Of a stretch of DNA of 34,103 bases, positions 18,836 to 27,246 are shown one piece after another. Every line of letters begins with the position of its first letter. Position 1 is the first letter of the stretch. The DNA is taken from contig JAOZIF010000108.1 of the NCBI GenBank assembly GCA_026014495.1, positions 1-34,103 on the forward strand. The letters are read 5' to 3'. The translations under genes were made by a program, and so were the position numbers. Source of the DNA: Candidatus Bathyarchaeum sp. Its GTDB lineage: Archaea > Thermoproteota > Bathyarchaeia > Bathyarchaeales > Bathyarchaeaceae. A model generated the notes under the pieces. It was given only the letters and a program-made list of their open reading frames with translations, was not told the origin of the DNA and did no database searches.

Positions 18836-19504
18836 TTGGCTAAGAAAAGTTATGCCTGGTTTGAAAGAAGCCGAAGAACAAAACTGTTGGACCTAGCTCA
18901 AGAACAGATAACAACAGCTCTTGACACTGTTACTTTACTAAATCAAGCAATGAAAAAAGTTTCTAAAGCAAAAATCAACGATGCAAGGCAACATATCGAT
19001 AGGCTGTTCACAGTAGAAGAAGAAATCGATCATTTGCGAACTGAAGTTTTCAAAGAACTCTCAAAAGGAGCCGCCTTGTTTGCTGACTATCGCGAAGATC
19101 TTTTACACCTTGTGAAACGTCTCGACACGTTTGCAGATCATGTTAAGGACGCAGCACGATGCATAGTAATGATTGGAGACGCCCAGATTCCTAGTGAATT
19201 ATGGGAAAACGCAGTTCACATGACTTCAACTCTTGTAGATTGTGCAACTGCCCTTCGAGGTAGCATCGAAAATATCTCCGCAAATCCAACAGAGGCCATT
19301 AAAGGCGCCAAAAAAGTCGAGAACATCGAAGCTGGAATCGACAAACAATATCTTGAAACCAAATCTTTGTTCATTAAATACGCGGACCAGATGAACAGTG
19401 GAATTCTAATAATATTCGATGATATGATTGAATTCCTTGAAGAAGCTGCTGACATGTGTGCTGATACAGCTGACTATATTGTCACTCTAGCAAGCTTAGA
19501 GTAA
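18836..19504 (+). CDS. DUF47 PhoU-like protein (first copy)
   Basis: A 222-residue helical protein of the DUF47/PhoU-like family, with conserved LLHLVKRLDTFADHVKDAARCIV and FLEEAADMCADTADYIVTLA segments. In other genomes these sit beside Pit-type phosphate/sulfate transporters and are thought to regulate them; no Pit gene is in this window. A strong AAGGAGGG lies 5 bases before the TTG start. It is 29 bases after phoU and probably the last gene of the pst operon, as a hairpin terminator follows. Confidence 0.88.
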   Translation: MAKKSYAWFERSRRTKLLDLAQEQITTALDTVTLLNQAMKKVSKAKINDARQHIDRLFTVEEEIDHLRTEVFKELSKGAALFADYREDLLHLVKRLDTFADHVKDAARCIVMIGDAQIPSELWENAVHMTSTLVDCATALRGSIENISANPTEAIKGAKKVENIEAGIDKQYLETKSLFIKYADQMNSGILIIFDDMIEFLEEAADMCADTADYIVTLASLE

Positions 19505-19530
19505 CCAAAAAGCAAAGAGTTGAAAAAACC

Positions 19531-19556
19531 AAGAGGCCACTCTAGTGGCTTTTTGC
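19531..19556 (+). terminator. Hairpin terminator after the pst-phoU-DUF47 operon
   Basis: Stem GCCAC/GTGGC with a TCTA loop, then TTTTT, 27 bases past the DUF47 stop. Confidence 0.7.
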
Positions 19557-19731
19557 TATTTTCCTCGCTTATAGTGATTTTAACCAGCCTTTCTGTTTTT
19601 GATTAGAACATTAAATTTTAAGAAAGGTTCGAGAACTTTTTGACTTATTCTTTAGAGAAAACTTAAGCGTGAATGTTTGCAATTTATTATTAGAACGTAT
19701 CTGAACGCCTATTGTTAAAGAGTGAGTATTT

Positions 19732-20394
19732 ATGGAAAGATGGTTTGCACGACGAAGAAAATCCAAAGTGCTGGAAATGGCGGATAGGCAGATGATTTTG
19801 GCTATTAACACAGTAATTGAGCTTGAGAAGTCTATTAATGCCGCCTTGCGAGGTAACAAACAAAAAGCCAAGGCGTCCTTCGACAACCTGTCATCTATAG
19901 AGCATGAAATTGACGAGCTTAGAAGACTAGTTTTTGAGGAACTTACCCGTGGAAGTCTTGAATCTAAAGACCGTGAAGACATTATGCACTTGGTGAAAAG
20001 GCTAGATCAGATGGCAGATCACGTAAAGGATGCCTCAAGAGCAGTTATTTTACTTTTAGAAGCACAAGTTCCAAAGGACATGTGGAAACAGTTCGCCGAA
20101 ACAGCCAAAGAACTGGTTGATTGCGCAACCACTTTACGTAAATCCATCGAACAGTTGGGAACCGACCCCGCGAAGGCTATGGAACTTGCAAAACAAATCG
20201 ATGTAATAGAAGGCAAAGTGGACAAGAAGTATTTGAAGTCAAAGGCGATGCTTCTTGAGTACTCTAAAGAGACTGACGCCGCAACCATACTGTTACTTAA
20301 GGACCTCATAGAGGAGATGGAGCATGTGGCTGATGCTTGCGATGATACGGCAGATTATGTTCGAATATTGACAGTTTCTAGGGATGCTCCATAG
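19732..20394 (+). CDS. DUF47 PhoU-like protein (second copy)
   Basis: A 220-residue paralogue of the preceding gene, sharing the same layout (REDIMHLVKRLDQMADHVKDASRAV in the middle, LIEEMEHVADACDDTADYVRIL at the end). It is separated from the first copy by a terminator and about 230 bases, so it likely has its own promoter and perhaps a different partner. No Shine-Dalgarno is obvious before ATG 19732, consistent with a short or leaderless message. It ends convergently with the arsC-like gene. Confidence 0.87.
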   Translation: MERWFARRRKSKVLEMADRQMILAINTVIELEKSINAALRGNKQKAKASFDNLSSIEHEIDELRRLVFEELTRGSLESKDREDIMHLVKRLDQMADHVKDASRAVILLLEAQVPKDMWKQFAETAKELVDCATTLRKSIEQLGTDPAKAMELAKQIDVIEGKVDKKYLKSKAMLLEYSKETDAATILLLKDLIEEMEHVADACDDTADYVRILTVSRDAP

Positions 20395-20425
20395 GTCTCT
20401 TTTTTCTTTTTTGAACTAGACCTAT
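20391..20425. terminator. Inverted repeat around a T-tract between convergent genes
   Basis: ATAGGTCT (20391-20398) and AGACCTAT (20418-20425) are perfect 8-bp inverted arms enclosing a T-rich loop. The left arm contains the stop of the second DUF47 gene. A T-rich element here probably ends plus-strand transcription. Confidence 0.5.
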
Positions 20426-20451
20426 TTACAAAAATAGTTTGTTACTTTGTT

Positions 20452-20859
20452 TCACACAGAAGTGAATGTGTTTTTTATCCACTCTGCAATTTCATTTCTT
20501 ACCTGTTTGACCTCTTTTATTATTTCTTCTTCAGAACCTACGACTTGGGCTGGGTCTTTAAATGATTGATGAATGATTGTGTCTCCAGGAAAGAATGGAC
20601 ATGTCTCTCTAGCTCCATCACATACTGTTACTACATAGTCAAACTTTTCTCCACGGAACTCTTCAATGCTCTTTGACCTGTTTCCCGAGATATCTATTCC
20701 AATTTCAGCCATTGCCCTGACAACATAGGGATTAACTTTAGTTGGACTCACACCAGCACTGTAAGCCTTGTACCTGTCTCCATAGAATGCGTTAAGGATT
20801 CCTTCTGCCATTTGAGAACGGGCAGAATTGTGGGTGCAAAGAAAAAGAACTCTCTTCAT
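20452..20859 (-). CDS. arsC: Arsenate reductase / low-molecular-weight phosphatase (ArsC type)
   Basis: A 135-residue protein of the low-molecular-weight protein tyrosine phosphatase fold. The phosphate loop CTHNSARS has nucleophile Cys8 and Arg14; the catalytic Asp is in KDPAQ near residue 102; the resolving cysteines Cys80 and Cys87 in VCDGARETC are those used by thioredoxin-coupled arsenate reductases. It reduces arsenate to arsenite in the cytoplasm. No efflux pump is adjacent; the position next to phosphate genes fits arsenate being a phosphate mimic. A phosphatase role is a less likely alternative because of the extra cysteines. Confidence 0.9.
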   Translation of the reverse strand: MKRVLFLCTHNSARSQMAEGILNAFYGDRYKAYSAGVSPTKVNPYVVRAMAEIGIDISGNRSKSIEEFRGEKFDYVVTVCDGARETCPFFPGDTIIHQSFKDPAQVVGSEEEIIKEVKQVRNEIAEWIKNTFTSV

Positions 20860-20949
20860 TTAATCACCAACCACTGAGCTTAATTTTTTATGCTTAATTC
20901 GTGTTTTAGGGACCAAGAGCTTGTTGTACATTGAACACAAGAACAGCAG

Positions 20950-20960
20950 TTATAAATAAA
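20950..20960 (+). promoter_or_regulatory. TATA box of pyrI
   Basis: TTATAAATAAA. It would place the transcript start near 20980, which rules out the ORF-track start at 20931. Confidence 0.5.
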
Positions 20961-21008
20961 CTCTTTATGCATAACTTATGTTATACAAGACTCTTGAGGA
21001 CGGTTAAC

Positions 21009-21473
21009 TTGTCTGAAACCACTTTGCGTGTATCTAAAATCAGAGATGGCACAGTGATAGACCACATCACTGCTGGGCATGCCTTAGAGGTGTTAAAGAT
21101 TTTGGGAATAACGGATCATGTCAAAAGTGTTGTTACTGTTGGTATGAATGTGCCCAGCAAAACGTTGGGTTTGAAGGATATGGTTAAGATTGAGGGAAGA
21201 GAACTAAAGTCTGAAGAAGTAGACAGGATAGCTTTGTTGTCTCCCCACGCAAGCATAAACATCATCAGAAACTACAATGTTGTAGACAAGCAATTGGTCA
21301 GGTTGCCTAAAGTGATACGTGAAACAGTCAAGTGTGCGAATCCCATGTGTGTCTCAAACAGCAAAGAACCCGTAAAATCTACTTTTTATGTGGACAACGA
21401 AGAACCCCTTCGTTTAAGATGCCATTACTGCGGATACATCATGGAAAAACAAGACATCCACAAACAGTTTTAA
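21009..21473 (+). CDS. pyrI: Aspartate carbamoyltransferase regulatory subunit
   Basis: A 154-residue regulatory chain from TTG 21009, matching the usual ~150 residues. The ORF track's 26 extra residues lie across the TATA box. A GAGGA element is 8 bases upstream; ATG 20967 is an alternative. The nucleotide-binding domain has [23 protein letters not shown]; the zinc domain has CX4C (CANPMC) and CX2C (CHYC), which dock onto PyrB. It binds ATP/CTP to tune pyrimidine synthesis. The catalytic gene pyrB is about 8 kb away on the opposite strand. Confidence 0.95.
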   Translation: MSETTLRVSKIRDGTVIDHITAGHALEVLKILGITDHVKSVVTVGMNVPSKTLGLKDMVKIEGRELKSEEVDRIALLSPHASINIIRNYNVVDKQLVRLPKVIRETVKCANPMCVSNSKEPVKSTFYVDNEEPLRLRCHYCGYIMEKQDIHKQF

Positions 21474-21513
21474 CCTCATTTCTGTGAGCATTAATGAAAG
21501 ACCAACTTTTTTG

Positions 21514-21571
21514 GTAACATGGTTTTTTATTACTAAATAGTAACATTTATATAAAAAAACCTGCATGTTAC
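21514..21571. promoter_or_regulatory. Promoter with GTAACAT repeats ahead of ArsR-hsp20
   Basis: TATA box TTTATATA at 21546-21553 is flanked by GTAACAT (21540-21546) and its inverted copy ATGTTAC (21565-21571). A third copy is at 21514-21520. A palindrome TTACTAAATAGTAA spans 21530-21543. The symmetry over the core promoter suggests repression by the regulator encoded next. Confidence 0.6.
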
Positions 21572-21597
21572 TTCTAGGTAATAAAGGACGAGGTACC

Positions 21598-22011
21598 ATG
21601 AGCCTAAAACTACAGCTATTACGTAACGGAAAAATAATCCTTGAAGTACCCCTGTCACCAATGGACTGGCCAAAAGACCAACTTGCAACAGAATTTAAAG
21701 CATTCGAAGAAGACTTCCAAAAATTCTCTAACATGTTCGACGCACTATCCAACCAAACCCGACTAAAAATGATGAGAATGCTAGTGGAGGAAGAAGACAG
21801 TACAATGAACTTCGCAGACTTCATGAAAGACTTGGATTTGAACCCAAAAACCGTGTGGGAAAACTCAAGAAAACTAAGTGACGGTGGATTCCTAACAAAA
21901 ACCGGAAGAGGAACATACCGCTGCTCCGAATTCGGGCAATCAGCTTTCATAACATTGAGCCTCGCCTTGCGTCGGCTACTAGAGTCTTTAGAGGAAATAG
22001 AAAATATTTAG
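21598..22011 (+). CDS. ArsR-like winged-helix regulator, possible heat-shock repressor
   Basis: A 137-residue protein from ATG 21598; the ORF track's 21565 start lies too close to the TATA box. The winged-helix core is FDALSNQTRLKMMRMLVEEE... DLDLNPKTVWENSRKLSDGGFLTKTGRGTY, the ArsR type. No metal-binding cysteine pair is seen. It is followed by hsp20, whose ribosome site overlaps its stop. A well-studied parallel is Phr of Pyrococcus, an ArsR-like repressor of heat-shock genes; this protein may do the same, by inference from context. Confidence 0.8.
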   Translation: MSLKLQLLRNGKIILEVPLSPMDWPKDQLATEFKAFEEDFQKFSNMFDALSNQTRLKMMRMLVEEEDSTMNFADFMKDLDLNPKTVWENSRKLSDGGFLTKTGRGTYRCSEFGQSAFITLSLALRRLLESLEEIENI

Positions 22012-22018
22012 GAGGTGA
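22011..22018 (+). promoter_or_regulatory. Perfect ribosome binding site of hsp20 indicating a CTG start
   Basis: GGAGGTGA, 6 bases before CTG 22025. Its TGA is in frame with hsp20, so translation must start after it; the only plausible codon in range is CTG. Confidence 0.75.
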
Positions 22019-22024
22019 AAGACA

Positions 22025-22624
22025 CTGTCAGAAGAAAACCGATGGTCTCGATGGTTTAATAGAAAATCACCATTTTCTGAAGCAGACTTTTTTGGCATAA
22101 ACGAAACCTTCAAAGAAATGGAAGAGACAATCGCAAAAGAGTTCGAAGAACTATCTAAGCGAGCACCAGAAGACCTTCACAGAGAACAAACTTTACCCGA
22201 CGGAACTAAAGTACAAAGCTTTGGACCATTTGTCTACGGATACAGCGTAACAGTGGGTCCAGACGGAAAACCAAACGTAAAAGAGTTTGGAAATTTCAAA
22301 GCAGAAACTAGACTTGGAAAACCACACATGGATGTCAAAGAAAAACGGGAACCCTTAGCAGACGTTATCGATGCTGACGACAAAGTCAAGGTAATAGTTG
22401 AACTGCCCGGTGTCGAGAAAGACAAAATCAACCTTTCTGGAACAGATGACACCTTAACAATTTCTGTTGACACTCCTGAACGAAAATACTTCAAAGAAGT
22501 TAAACTGCCTGCAAAGGTAGACTCAAAAAAGGCGACATCAAAATACAAGAACGGCGTCTTAGACATCACTGTTCCCAAAAAGAAACAAAAGAACACCAAA
22601 AGCGAGACCATAAAAATAGAATAA
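22025..22624 (+). CDS. hsp20: Small heat shock protein Hsp20 (CTG start)
   Basis: An alpha-crystallin chaperone that holds unfolding proteins. The crystallin domain is in the C-terminal half (KVKVIVELPGVEKDKINL through YKNGVLDITVPK), and the tail has the IKIE (I-x-I) contact motif. The ORF track starts at ATG 22118, but the frame is open upstream to CTG 22025, which sits 6 bases after a perfect GGAGGTGA. This adds 31 residues (MSEENRWSRWFNRKSPF...), giving 199. It is in an operon with the ArsR-like regulator. Confidence 0.9.
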   Translation: MSEENRWSRWFNRKSPFSEADFFGINETFKEMEETIAKEFEELSKRAPEDLHREQTLPDGTKVQSFGPFVYGYSVTVGPDGKPNVKEFGNFKAETRLGKPHMDVKEKREPLADVIDADDKVKVIVELPGVEKDKINLSGTDDTLTISVDTPERKYFKEVKLPAKVDSKKATSKYKNGVLDITVPKKKQKNTKSETIKIE

Positions 22625-22755
22625 AAACGTCTCCCTCTTTTTATTTTGTTACATAACTTGTTGAATAATTACTGAATTTTCGACACACTTTCATCTGCGT
22701 ATTGCTGCATCAAAAAATCAACCGATTTTTTCATCTAACTTCGGCAACTTACAAA

Positions 22756-24198
22756 CTACCTGTGCCTTTCTAAAATCCTTCCCTGATGTCTGCTTTTCAA
22801 AGAAGGCTTTTGGTCACTGTAACCCAAAAACAGCATGCACGCCAAAACATAATGCTTCCCAATCCCGTAATTCGCTTTAATCGTCTTTTCTTGATTTAGA
22901 TTAACCGAAGCCCAGCAAGATTTCAAACCCAAACTTTCAGCAACTAACATCATGTTCATCATTGCACAAGCAGTATCTTGCCAAACAAACCGTTCTGTCC
23001 ACTTTTCGCGTGGAAGGCTTGAAGAATCGTAAAGAACAAGGACCGCTTTATCAGGTAAACTGTTCTTAAACCAAGGACTAGTGTTTTGGCAAACAAACTT
23101 GATGTCCTTTCGGCTAGATAGCACTTTAAACTTAGTTGCTTGCAAATTAGCAGCCGAAGGAGCATAAACGCCAGCCTCTAAAATTTTAGAGATTTTCTCG
23201 GACTCAACCTTGGAGTTATTCCATTTTCTAATACTGCGCCTAGATTTAATTAACCCTAAAATTGTACTTTCTTTAGAAGAAGAAACAGGAGAAGCATCAA
23301 GCTCAGAAAAAACTAGCTCCCTGAAACCTTTAAAGTAACTTGGATAATCCACAGCCAACGAGACCTTTGTTTTATTTTGGATTTTTCCACTCACCACTTC
23401 AAAAGGAGTCTTTGTAAGATAAGCAAACACACATCCATGAAACCTGTCAGTAATCACCAGTTCAAAACGCTGAAAAAACTCTAACCTATCATAAATCGTC
23501 TTTTCACGGTTAGCGTCAGTAATGTCATGTTCAGAAACCTGAGTGTCACAAATAAATGCACTCTGAAATCTGGTTCTAATTCGCTTTTTAAGAATTAGAT
23601 TAAAAATCAGATTAAACGGCTTCCGCACACCACGTCTATCCAACCGTCTGTGAAGTTGAGGTCGAATTGAACTCTCTTTATCCGAACGCAATACAACAAG
23701 CGTACCCCTACGAACACATCCACTAGGCTTAGGTGGCTTCAAACTGAACACAAAGTCAGGAAAAAACTCGACACGACAACCAAAATTATTTCGAAGCAAC
23801 TCTGTGCTTTCTTCTGACCTACACAAAAGCAGCAAGTTACGTTTATCGCTGAAAAATATTTTATCAGCTTCAAAATTTGCATTACTTTTGTAGCACACAC
23901 TCACAGGCAACTGGACTACTCTATTATTTGGATACGTTTCAATGATCCGTTTTCTTATTTCGTGCCAACCTGTGTGCTTGTAAAGGTCTCCAAAATCTCC
24001 GCTACTATGAATAAAAATCAAGTCGTCACTTTTGACATCTTCTAGAAAAAACTCTTCGGCCTCGGTTCTGTAAAAACGCTTAACCTCATAGTCGCTAAAA
24101 TGTTCACCCAACAACCGCTCAATAGCCAAAGTTTGAGCATGGTCTCCAACACTGTGGCTGCTCGGAGGAAAACAACCAATCCAAAAAATCTTACTCAT
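22756..24198 (-). CDS. Polysaccharide pyruvyltransferase-like / nitroreductase fusion
   Basis: A 480-residue two-domain protein. Residues 1 to ~280 look like the polysaccharide pyruvyltransferase family (SVGDHAQTLAIERLL at the start, LVITDRFHGCVFAYLTKTPFEVV near the end), which adds ketal-pyruvate to surface sugars. Residues ~295-480 are a nitroreductase-family FMN domain (IKSRRSIRKWNNSKV, AGVYAPSAANLQATKFKV, and a C-terminal LACMLFLGY). The join is within one uninterrupted frame. GGTGA lies 7 bases before the ATG. Members with both functions are unusual; the flavin half might act on the same glycan or on a cofactor. The reaction is not known. Confidence 0.78.
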   Translation of the reverse strand: MSKIFWIGCFPPSSHSVGDHAQTLAIERLLGEHFSDYEVKRFYRTEAEEFFLEDVKSDDLIFIHSSGDFGDLYKHTGWHEIRKRIIETYPNNRVVQLPVSVCYKSNANFEADKIFFSDKRNLLLLCRSEESTELLRNNFGCRVEFFPDFVFSLKPPKPSGCVRRGTLVVLRSDKESSIRPQLHRRLDRRGVRKPFNLIFNLILKKRIRTRFQSAFICDTQVSEHDITDANREKTIYDRLEFFQRFELVITDRFHGCVFAYLTKTPFEVVSGKIQNKTKVSLAVDYPSYFKGFRELVFSELDASPVSSSKESTILGLIKSRRSIRKWNNSKVESEKISKILEAGVYAPSAANLQATKFKVLSSRKDIKFVCQNTSPWFKNSLPDKAVLVLYDSSSLPREKWTERFVWQDTACAMMNMMLVAESLGLKSCWASVNLNQEKTIKANYGIGKHYVLACMLFLGYSDQKPSLKSRHQGRILERHR

Positions 24199-24302
24199 TT
24201 CAGTGTCACCAAAGCAGAATCATCCACAAAATAAATCAATAAACCCACCAAACGAAAAAAGGTAACATCCATCAAGAATATAAAACTAACCAACGCATAG
24301 TT

Positions 24303-24329
24303 ATTCTGTGTATCTAATTATCACAGAAT
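24303..24329. repeat. Inverted repeat ATTCTGTG / CACAGAAT
   Basis: Perfect 8-bp arms, 11-base spacing, in the 285-base gap between the divergent fusion gene and LSm. No gene is seen in this gap. It may be a regulator site or hairpin. Confidence 0.4.
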
Positions 24330-24421
24330 TGGAAAAACGTTCCATTCTTTTTTGAACTATACATAATACACGCGACTTCAGAAACCAAAATAGAGTAAAA
24401 ACCATGAATAGCCAGTAGATA

Positions 24422-24429
24422 CCTTTAAA
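24422..24429 (+). promoter_or_regulatory. TATA box of the LSm-eL37 operon
   Basis: CTTTAAAT about 60 bases before the LSm start codon, with a GAGAGGA ribosome site next to the ATG. Predicted from sequence only. Confidence 0.45.
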
Positions 24430-24484
24430 TCGTTACGTCAAAACCTATAAACGATACAAAACTAAAGTTTACGAGAGGATTCAT

Positions 24485-24712
24485 ATGAGCGAAATGGCCA
24501 CCAAAATCCTGGAAGAGAGCCTCGGCAAAATAGTTCTAGTACGATTAAGAGGCGGAAAGAAACTACGAGGAAAACTCAAAGGCTTTGATCAGCACCTCAA
24601 CTTGGTGTTAGATGAAACAGACGACACAACAGACGTAGAAAACATGAAAAAACTTGGAGCCATCATAGTCCGTGGCGACAACGTGGTAATAATTTCTCCT
24701 CCACCAAGGTGA
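24485..24712 (+). CDS. lsm: Sm-like RNA-binding protein (LSm)
   Basis: A 75-residue Sm-fold protein with Sm1 (GKIVLVRLRGGKKLRGKLKGFDQHLNLVLDE) and Sm2 (LGAIIVRGDNVVIISP). It forms heptameric rings binding U-rich RNA. The adjacent eL37 gene is the classic archaeal neighbour. The GAGAGGA ribosome site and length both fit. Confidence 0.97.
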   Translation: MSEMATKILEESLGKIVLVRLRGGKKLRGKLKGFDQHLNLVLDETDDTTDVENMKKLGAIIVRGDNVVIISPPPR

Positions 24713-24719
24713 TATAAAA

Positions 24720-24917
24720 TTGGGAAAAACAAGCAAAGGTACATCATCTTTTGGTAGACGCGCTCACAAGGTTTTACATATCCGTTGTAGACGCTGTGGC
24801 CGAAGAGGCTATAATGTAAAACAGAAAAAGTGTGCAGCATGCGGATACGGTGAATCTGCAAAGATAAGAAGATATTCGTGGCAGACAAAAACCCTAAACA
24901 GGGCCAGACTACTCTAG
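24720..24917 (+). CDS. rpl37e: Large ribosomal subunit protein eL37
   Basis: A 65-residue zinc-ribbon ribosomal protein with CX2C (CRRC) and CX2C (CAAC) motifs, rich in Arg/Lys, of normal length. It starts at TTG with AAGGTGA (overlapping the LSm stop) 7 bases before it, so the two are co-translated. eL37 is shared by archaea and eukaryotes, which is key evidence for an archaeal genome. Confidence 0.97.
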   Translation: MGKTSKGTSSFGRRAHKVLHIRCRRCGRRGYNVKQKKCAACGYGESAKIRRYSWQTKTLNRARLL

Positions 24918-24930
24918 TCTGCCTTTTTTT
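24902..24930 (+). terminator. Terminator after LSm-eL37
   Basis: Stem CAGACTA/TAGTCTG with a CTC loop spanning the stop codon, then a run of T (TTTTTTT). Confidence 0.7.
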
Positions 24931-24977
24931 GTTTCAATATTTTTTTTTAAAAAAAGAAAGAAAAAATACGAAGAATT

Positions 24978-26906
24978 TTATTTCTTCGTAATTCTTTGGA
25001 ATTCTTCGAATGCCTGTTTTGCCTCTTCTACAGAAGCTTTGTCTTCTAAGGTCGAGATGTCACCTATTGACTGTCCAGCAACGAGCGCTTTTAGTACTCT
25101 TCGCATGATTTTGCCGCTTCTTGTCTTTGGAAGTTTTGTGACAAAGTATATGTTTTCAGGAGTCGCGAGTGGACCAACAGTTTTTCTCATGTGTGTTCTC
25201 AATTCTTTTGCGAGTTCGTCACTTGGATTATTTCCCTGTTTCAGGACAGCGAAGACAACAATTGTTTCTCCTTTAATTTCGTGTGGTTTGCTTGCTACTG
25301 CTGCTTCTGCTACTGCTGGGTGTGAAACCATTGCGCTTTCAAGTTCCACCGTTCCAAGTCTGTGTCCTGCGACCTTCAACACTTCGTCTGCTCTGCCTAG
25401 AAGCCATAGGTATCCGTCCTCATCTTTCATGCAGTAGTCTCCGGCGTAGTATGCGCCTGGGAATCTTGTCCAGTATGTTTCTTTGAATCGCTCTGGGTCC
25501 TTATAGACGGTTAATGCCATTCCTGGCCATGGTTTCTTGATTACGATATAGCCTCTTACTCCTTCAGGTACTGGTTTTCCATCTTCATCTACTATTGCTA
25601 CGTCGATGCCTGGAAGTGGGTATGTTGCTGAGCCTGGTTTCAGGGGGACTAGTCCTATTCCTGGTGCTGGAGAAATCATTATTCCTCCTGTTTCTGTTTG
25701 CCACCAAGTGTCCACGATTGGGCATCGTTCTCCGCCTATGTTTTTGAAGTACCACATCCACGCCTCTGGGTTGATGGGTTCTCCAACGCTTCCTAGAATT
25801 GATAAGCTGCTTAGGTCATGTTTTTTGACCCATTCTTCGCCAAGGCGCATGAACATTCGTATTGCTGTTGGCGAGGTGTAGAGGGTTGTTATTTTATATT
25901 CTTCGATTATCTGCCACCATCGGTCTGGTTCAGGGTAGTCTGGGGCGCCTTCATACATGACTATTGATGCGCCATTTAGAAGGGGTGCGTAGACTATGAA
26001 GCTGTGTCCGGTGACCCATCCTATGTCGGCGTTGCACCAGTACACGCTGTCCTCTTGGATATTGAAAACCGATTTGTAGACTGAATTAATGTAAACCAAG
26101 TAGCCTCCTGTGCTGTGAACTATGCCTTTTGGTTTTCCAGTAGTTCCAGACGTGTACAGAATAAAGAGTGGATGAGTGCTTTCGACGGGCAATGGTGCTA
26201 CCTGTTTTTCTATATGTTTCACGGTATCATGATACCAGACATCTCTTCCTTCTTTCATGTTGACTTTGTGGCCTGTTCTCTTTACAACTAATACGTTCTT
26301 TACTGACGGCGTGTTTTCTACTGCTTCATCAACTATTTGTTTCAATTCAATGATTTTTCCTCTTCTGAAGCCACCGTCTGCTGTTATTACGACATTAGCT
26401 TCAGTGTGGTTTATTCTGTCTGCGAGCGCCTGTGAACTGAATCCAGAAAAGACAACAGTGTGTATTGCGCCTAGTCTGGCACATGCCAACATGGCTATGG
26501 GCAGTTCAACTATCATTGGTAAATAGAATGCTACGCGGTCTCCATCCTTTACACCCATTTTCTGGAGAGCAGCAGCTAGTTTGTTCACTTCTTTGTAGAG
26601 CTGCAAATAACTTAGAGTTTTTTCTTCGCCATTTTCGCCAACCCAATATATGGCGACTTTGTTTCGTCTCCAGTTTTTCAGGTGCTTATCAACACAAAGA
26701 TATGAGGCATTTAGCATACCGCCGGGGAACCATTTTGCGAATGGTGCATCCCAATCGAGCACGTGATCCCATGTGCTGAACCAATCAAGTTTTCTTGCTT
26801 CATTTTCCCAAAATTCTTCAATATTATCTAAAGATTTTTTATATGTGTCCATATACCGTTTTATTGGCCAGTATTTCAATTCAACTGGAAGTGAGTCTGT
26901 TTTCAT
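24978..26906 (-). CDS. acs: Acetyl-CoA synthetase (AMP-forming)
   Basis: About 642 residues from ATG 26906. The ORF-track start at 26957 is 17 residues upstream and abuts an AT-rich TATA-like element (aaaagatatat); AGGTGA lies 4 bases before ATG 26906. It activates acetate to acetyl-AMP and then acetyl-CoA in the cytoplasm. ATP loop [11 protein letters not shown], adenylation core [11 protein letters not shown], and C-terminal lysine motif TRSGKIMRR (the lysine acetylated in bacterial homologues) are intact. Specificity for acetate rather than propionate is inferred from overall resemblance. Confidence 0.93.
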   Translation of the reverse strand: MKTDSLPVELKYWPIKRYMDTYKKSLDNIEEFWENEARKLDWFSTWDHVLDWDAPFAKWFPGGMLNASYLCVDKHLKNWRRNKVAIYWVGENGEEKTLSYLQLYKEVNKLAAALQKMGVKDGDRVAFYLPMIVELPIAMLACARLGAIHTVVFSGFSSQALADRINHTEANVVITADGGFRRGKIIELKQIVDEAVENTPSVKNVLVVKRTGHKVNMKEGRDVWYHDTVKHIEKQVAPLPVESTHPLFILYTSGTTGKPKGIVHSTGGYLVYINSVYKSVFNIQEDSVYWCNADIGWVTGHSFIVYAPLLNGASIVMYEGAPDYPEPDRWWQIIEEYKITTLYTSPTAIRMFMRLGEEWVKKHDLSSLSILGSVGEPINPEAWMWYFKNIGGERCPIVDTWWQTETGGIMISPAPGIGLVPLKPGSATYPLPGIDVAIVDEDGKPVPEGVRGYIVIKKPWPGMALTVYKDPERFKETYWTRFPGAYYAGDYCMKDEDGYLWLLGRADEVLKVAGHRLGTVELESAMVSHPAVAEAAVASKPHEIKGETIVVFAVLKQGNNPSDELAKELRTHMRKTVGPLATPENIYFVTKLPKTRSGKIMRRVLKALVAGQSIGDISTLEDKASVEEAKQAFEEFQRITKK

Positions 26907-27178
26907 ACCATCACCTATCCATATCTTTTGCGAGCGAACACAAAATATTACGTCCATATATCTTTTATGGCGTCAATTCGTGAAAATACATGGCTTTTTA
27001 GAGTTTACTTCTGTTTTTCTATTTATTATATTGCATTTTTTTCTAAAATATTGAATTATCTATGACATTCCACAATCTTTGTTGTTGTTTTTGTGTTTGT
27101 TAATCGACAATTGCAGTTTTTAGCATGTTACTGCTTGCTCTTGCCGATTCCTTTTTTAAAATAATAATCTTTGAGAAT

Positions 27179-27213
27179 CAAATGCCGTCAATCTTTTCGA
27201 ATGGTGGCATTTG
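27179..27213 (-). terminator. Inverted repeat downstream of the TrmB gene
   Basis: Perfect 8-bp arms CAAATGCC/GGCATTTG with a 19-base loop, 34 bases past the trmB-like stop on the minus strand. Probably a transcript-end hairpin; the following tract is AT-rich but not a pure T run. The rest of this ~340-base gap shows no gene. Confidence 0.4.
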
Positions 27214-27246
27214 GCTTCATATTACTCATTTTGTTAGCCGTATTCT

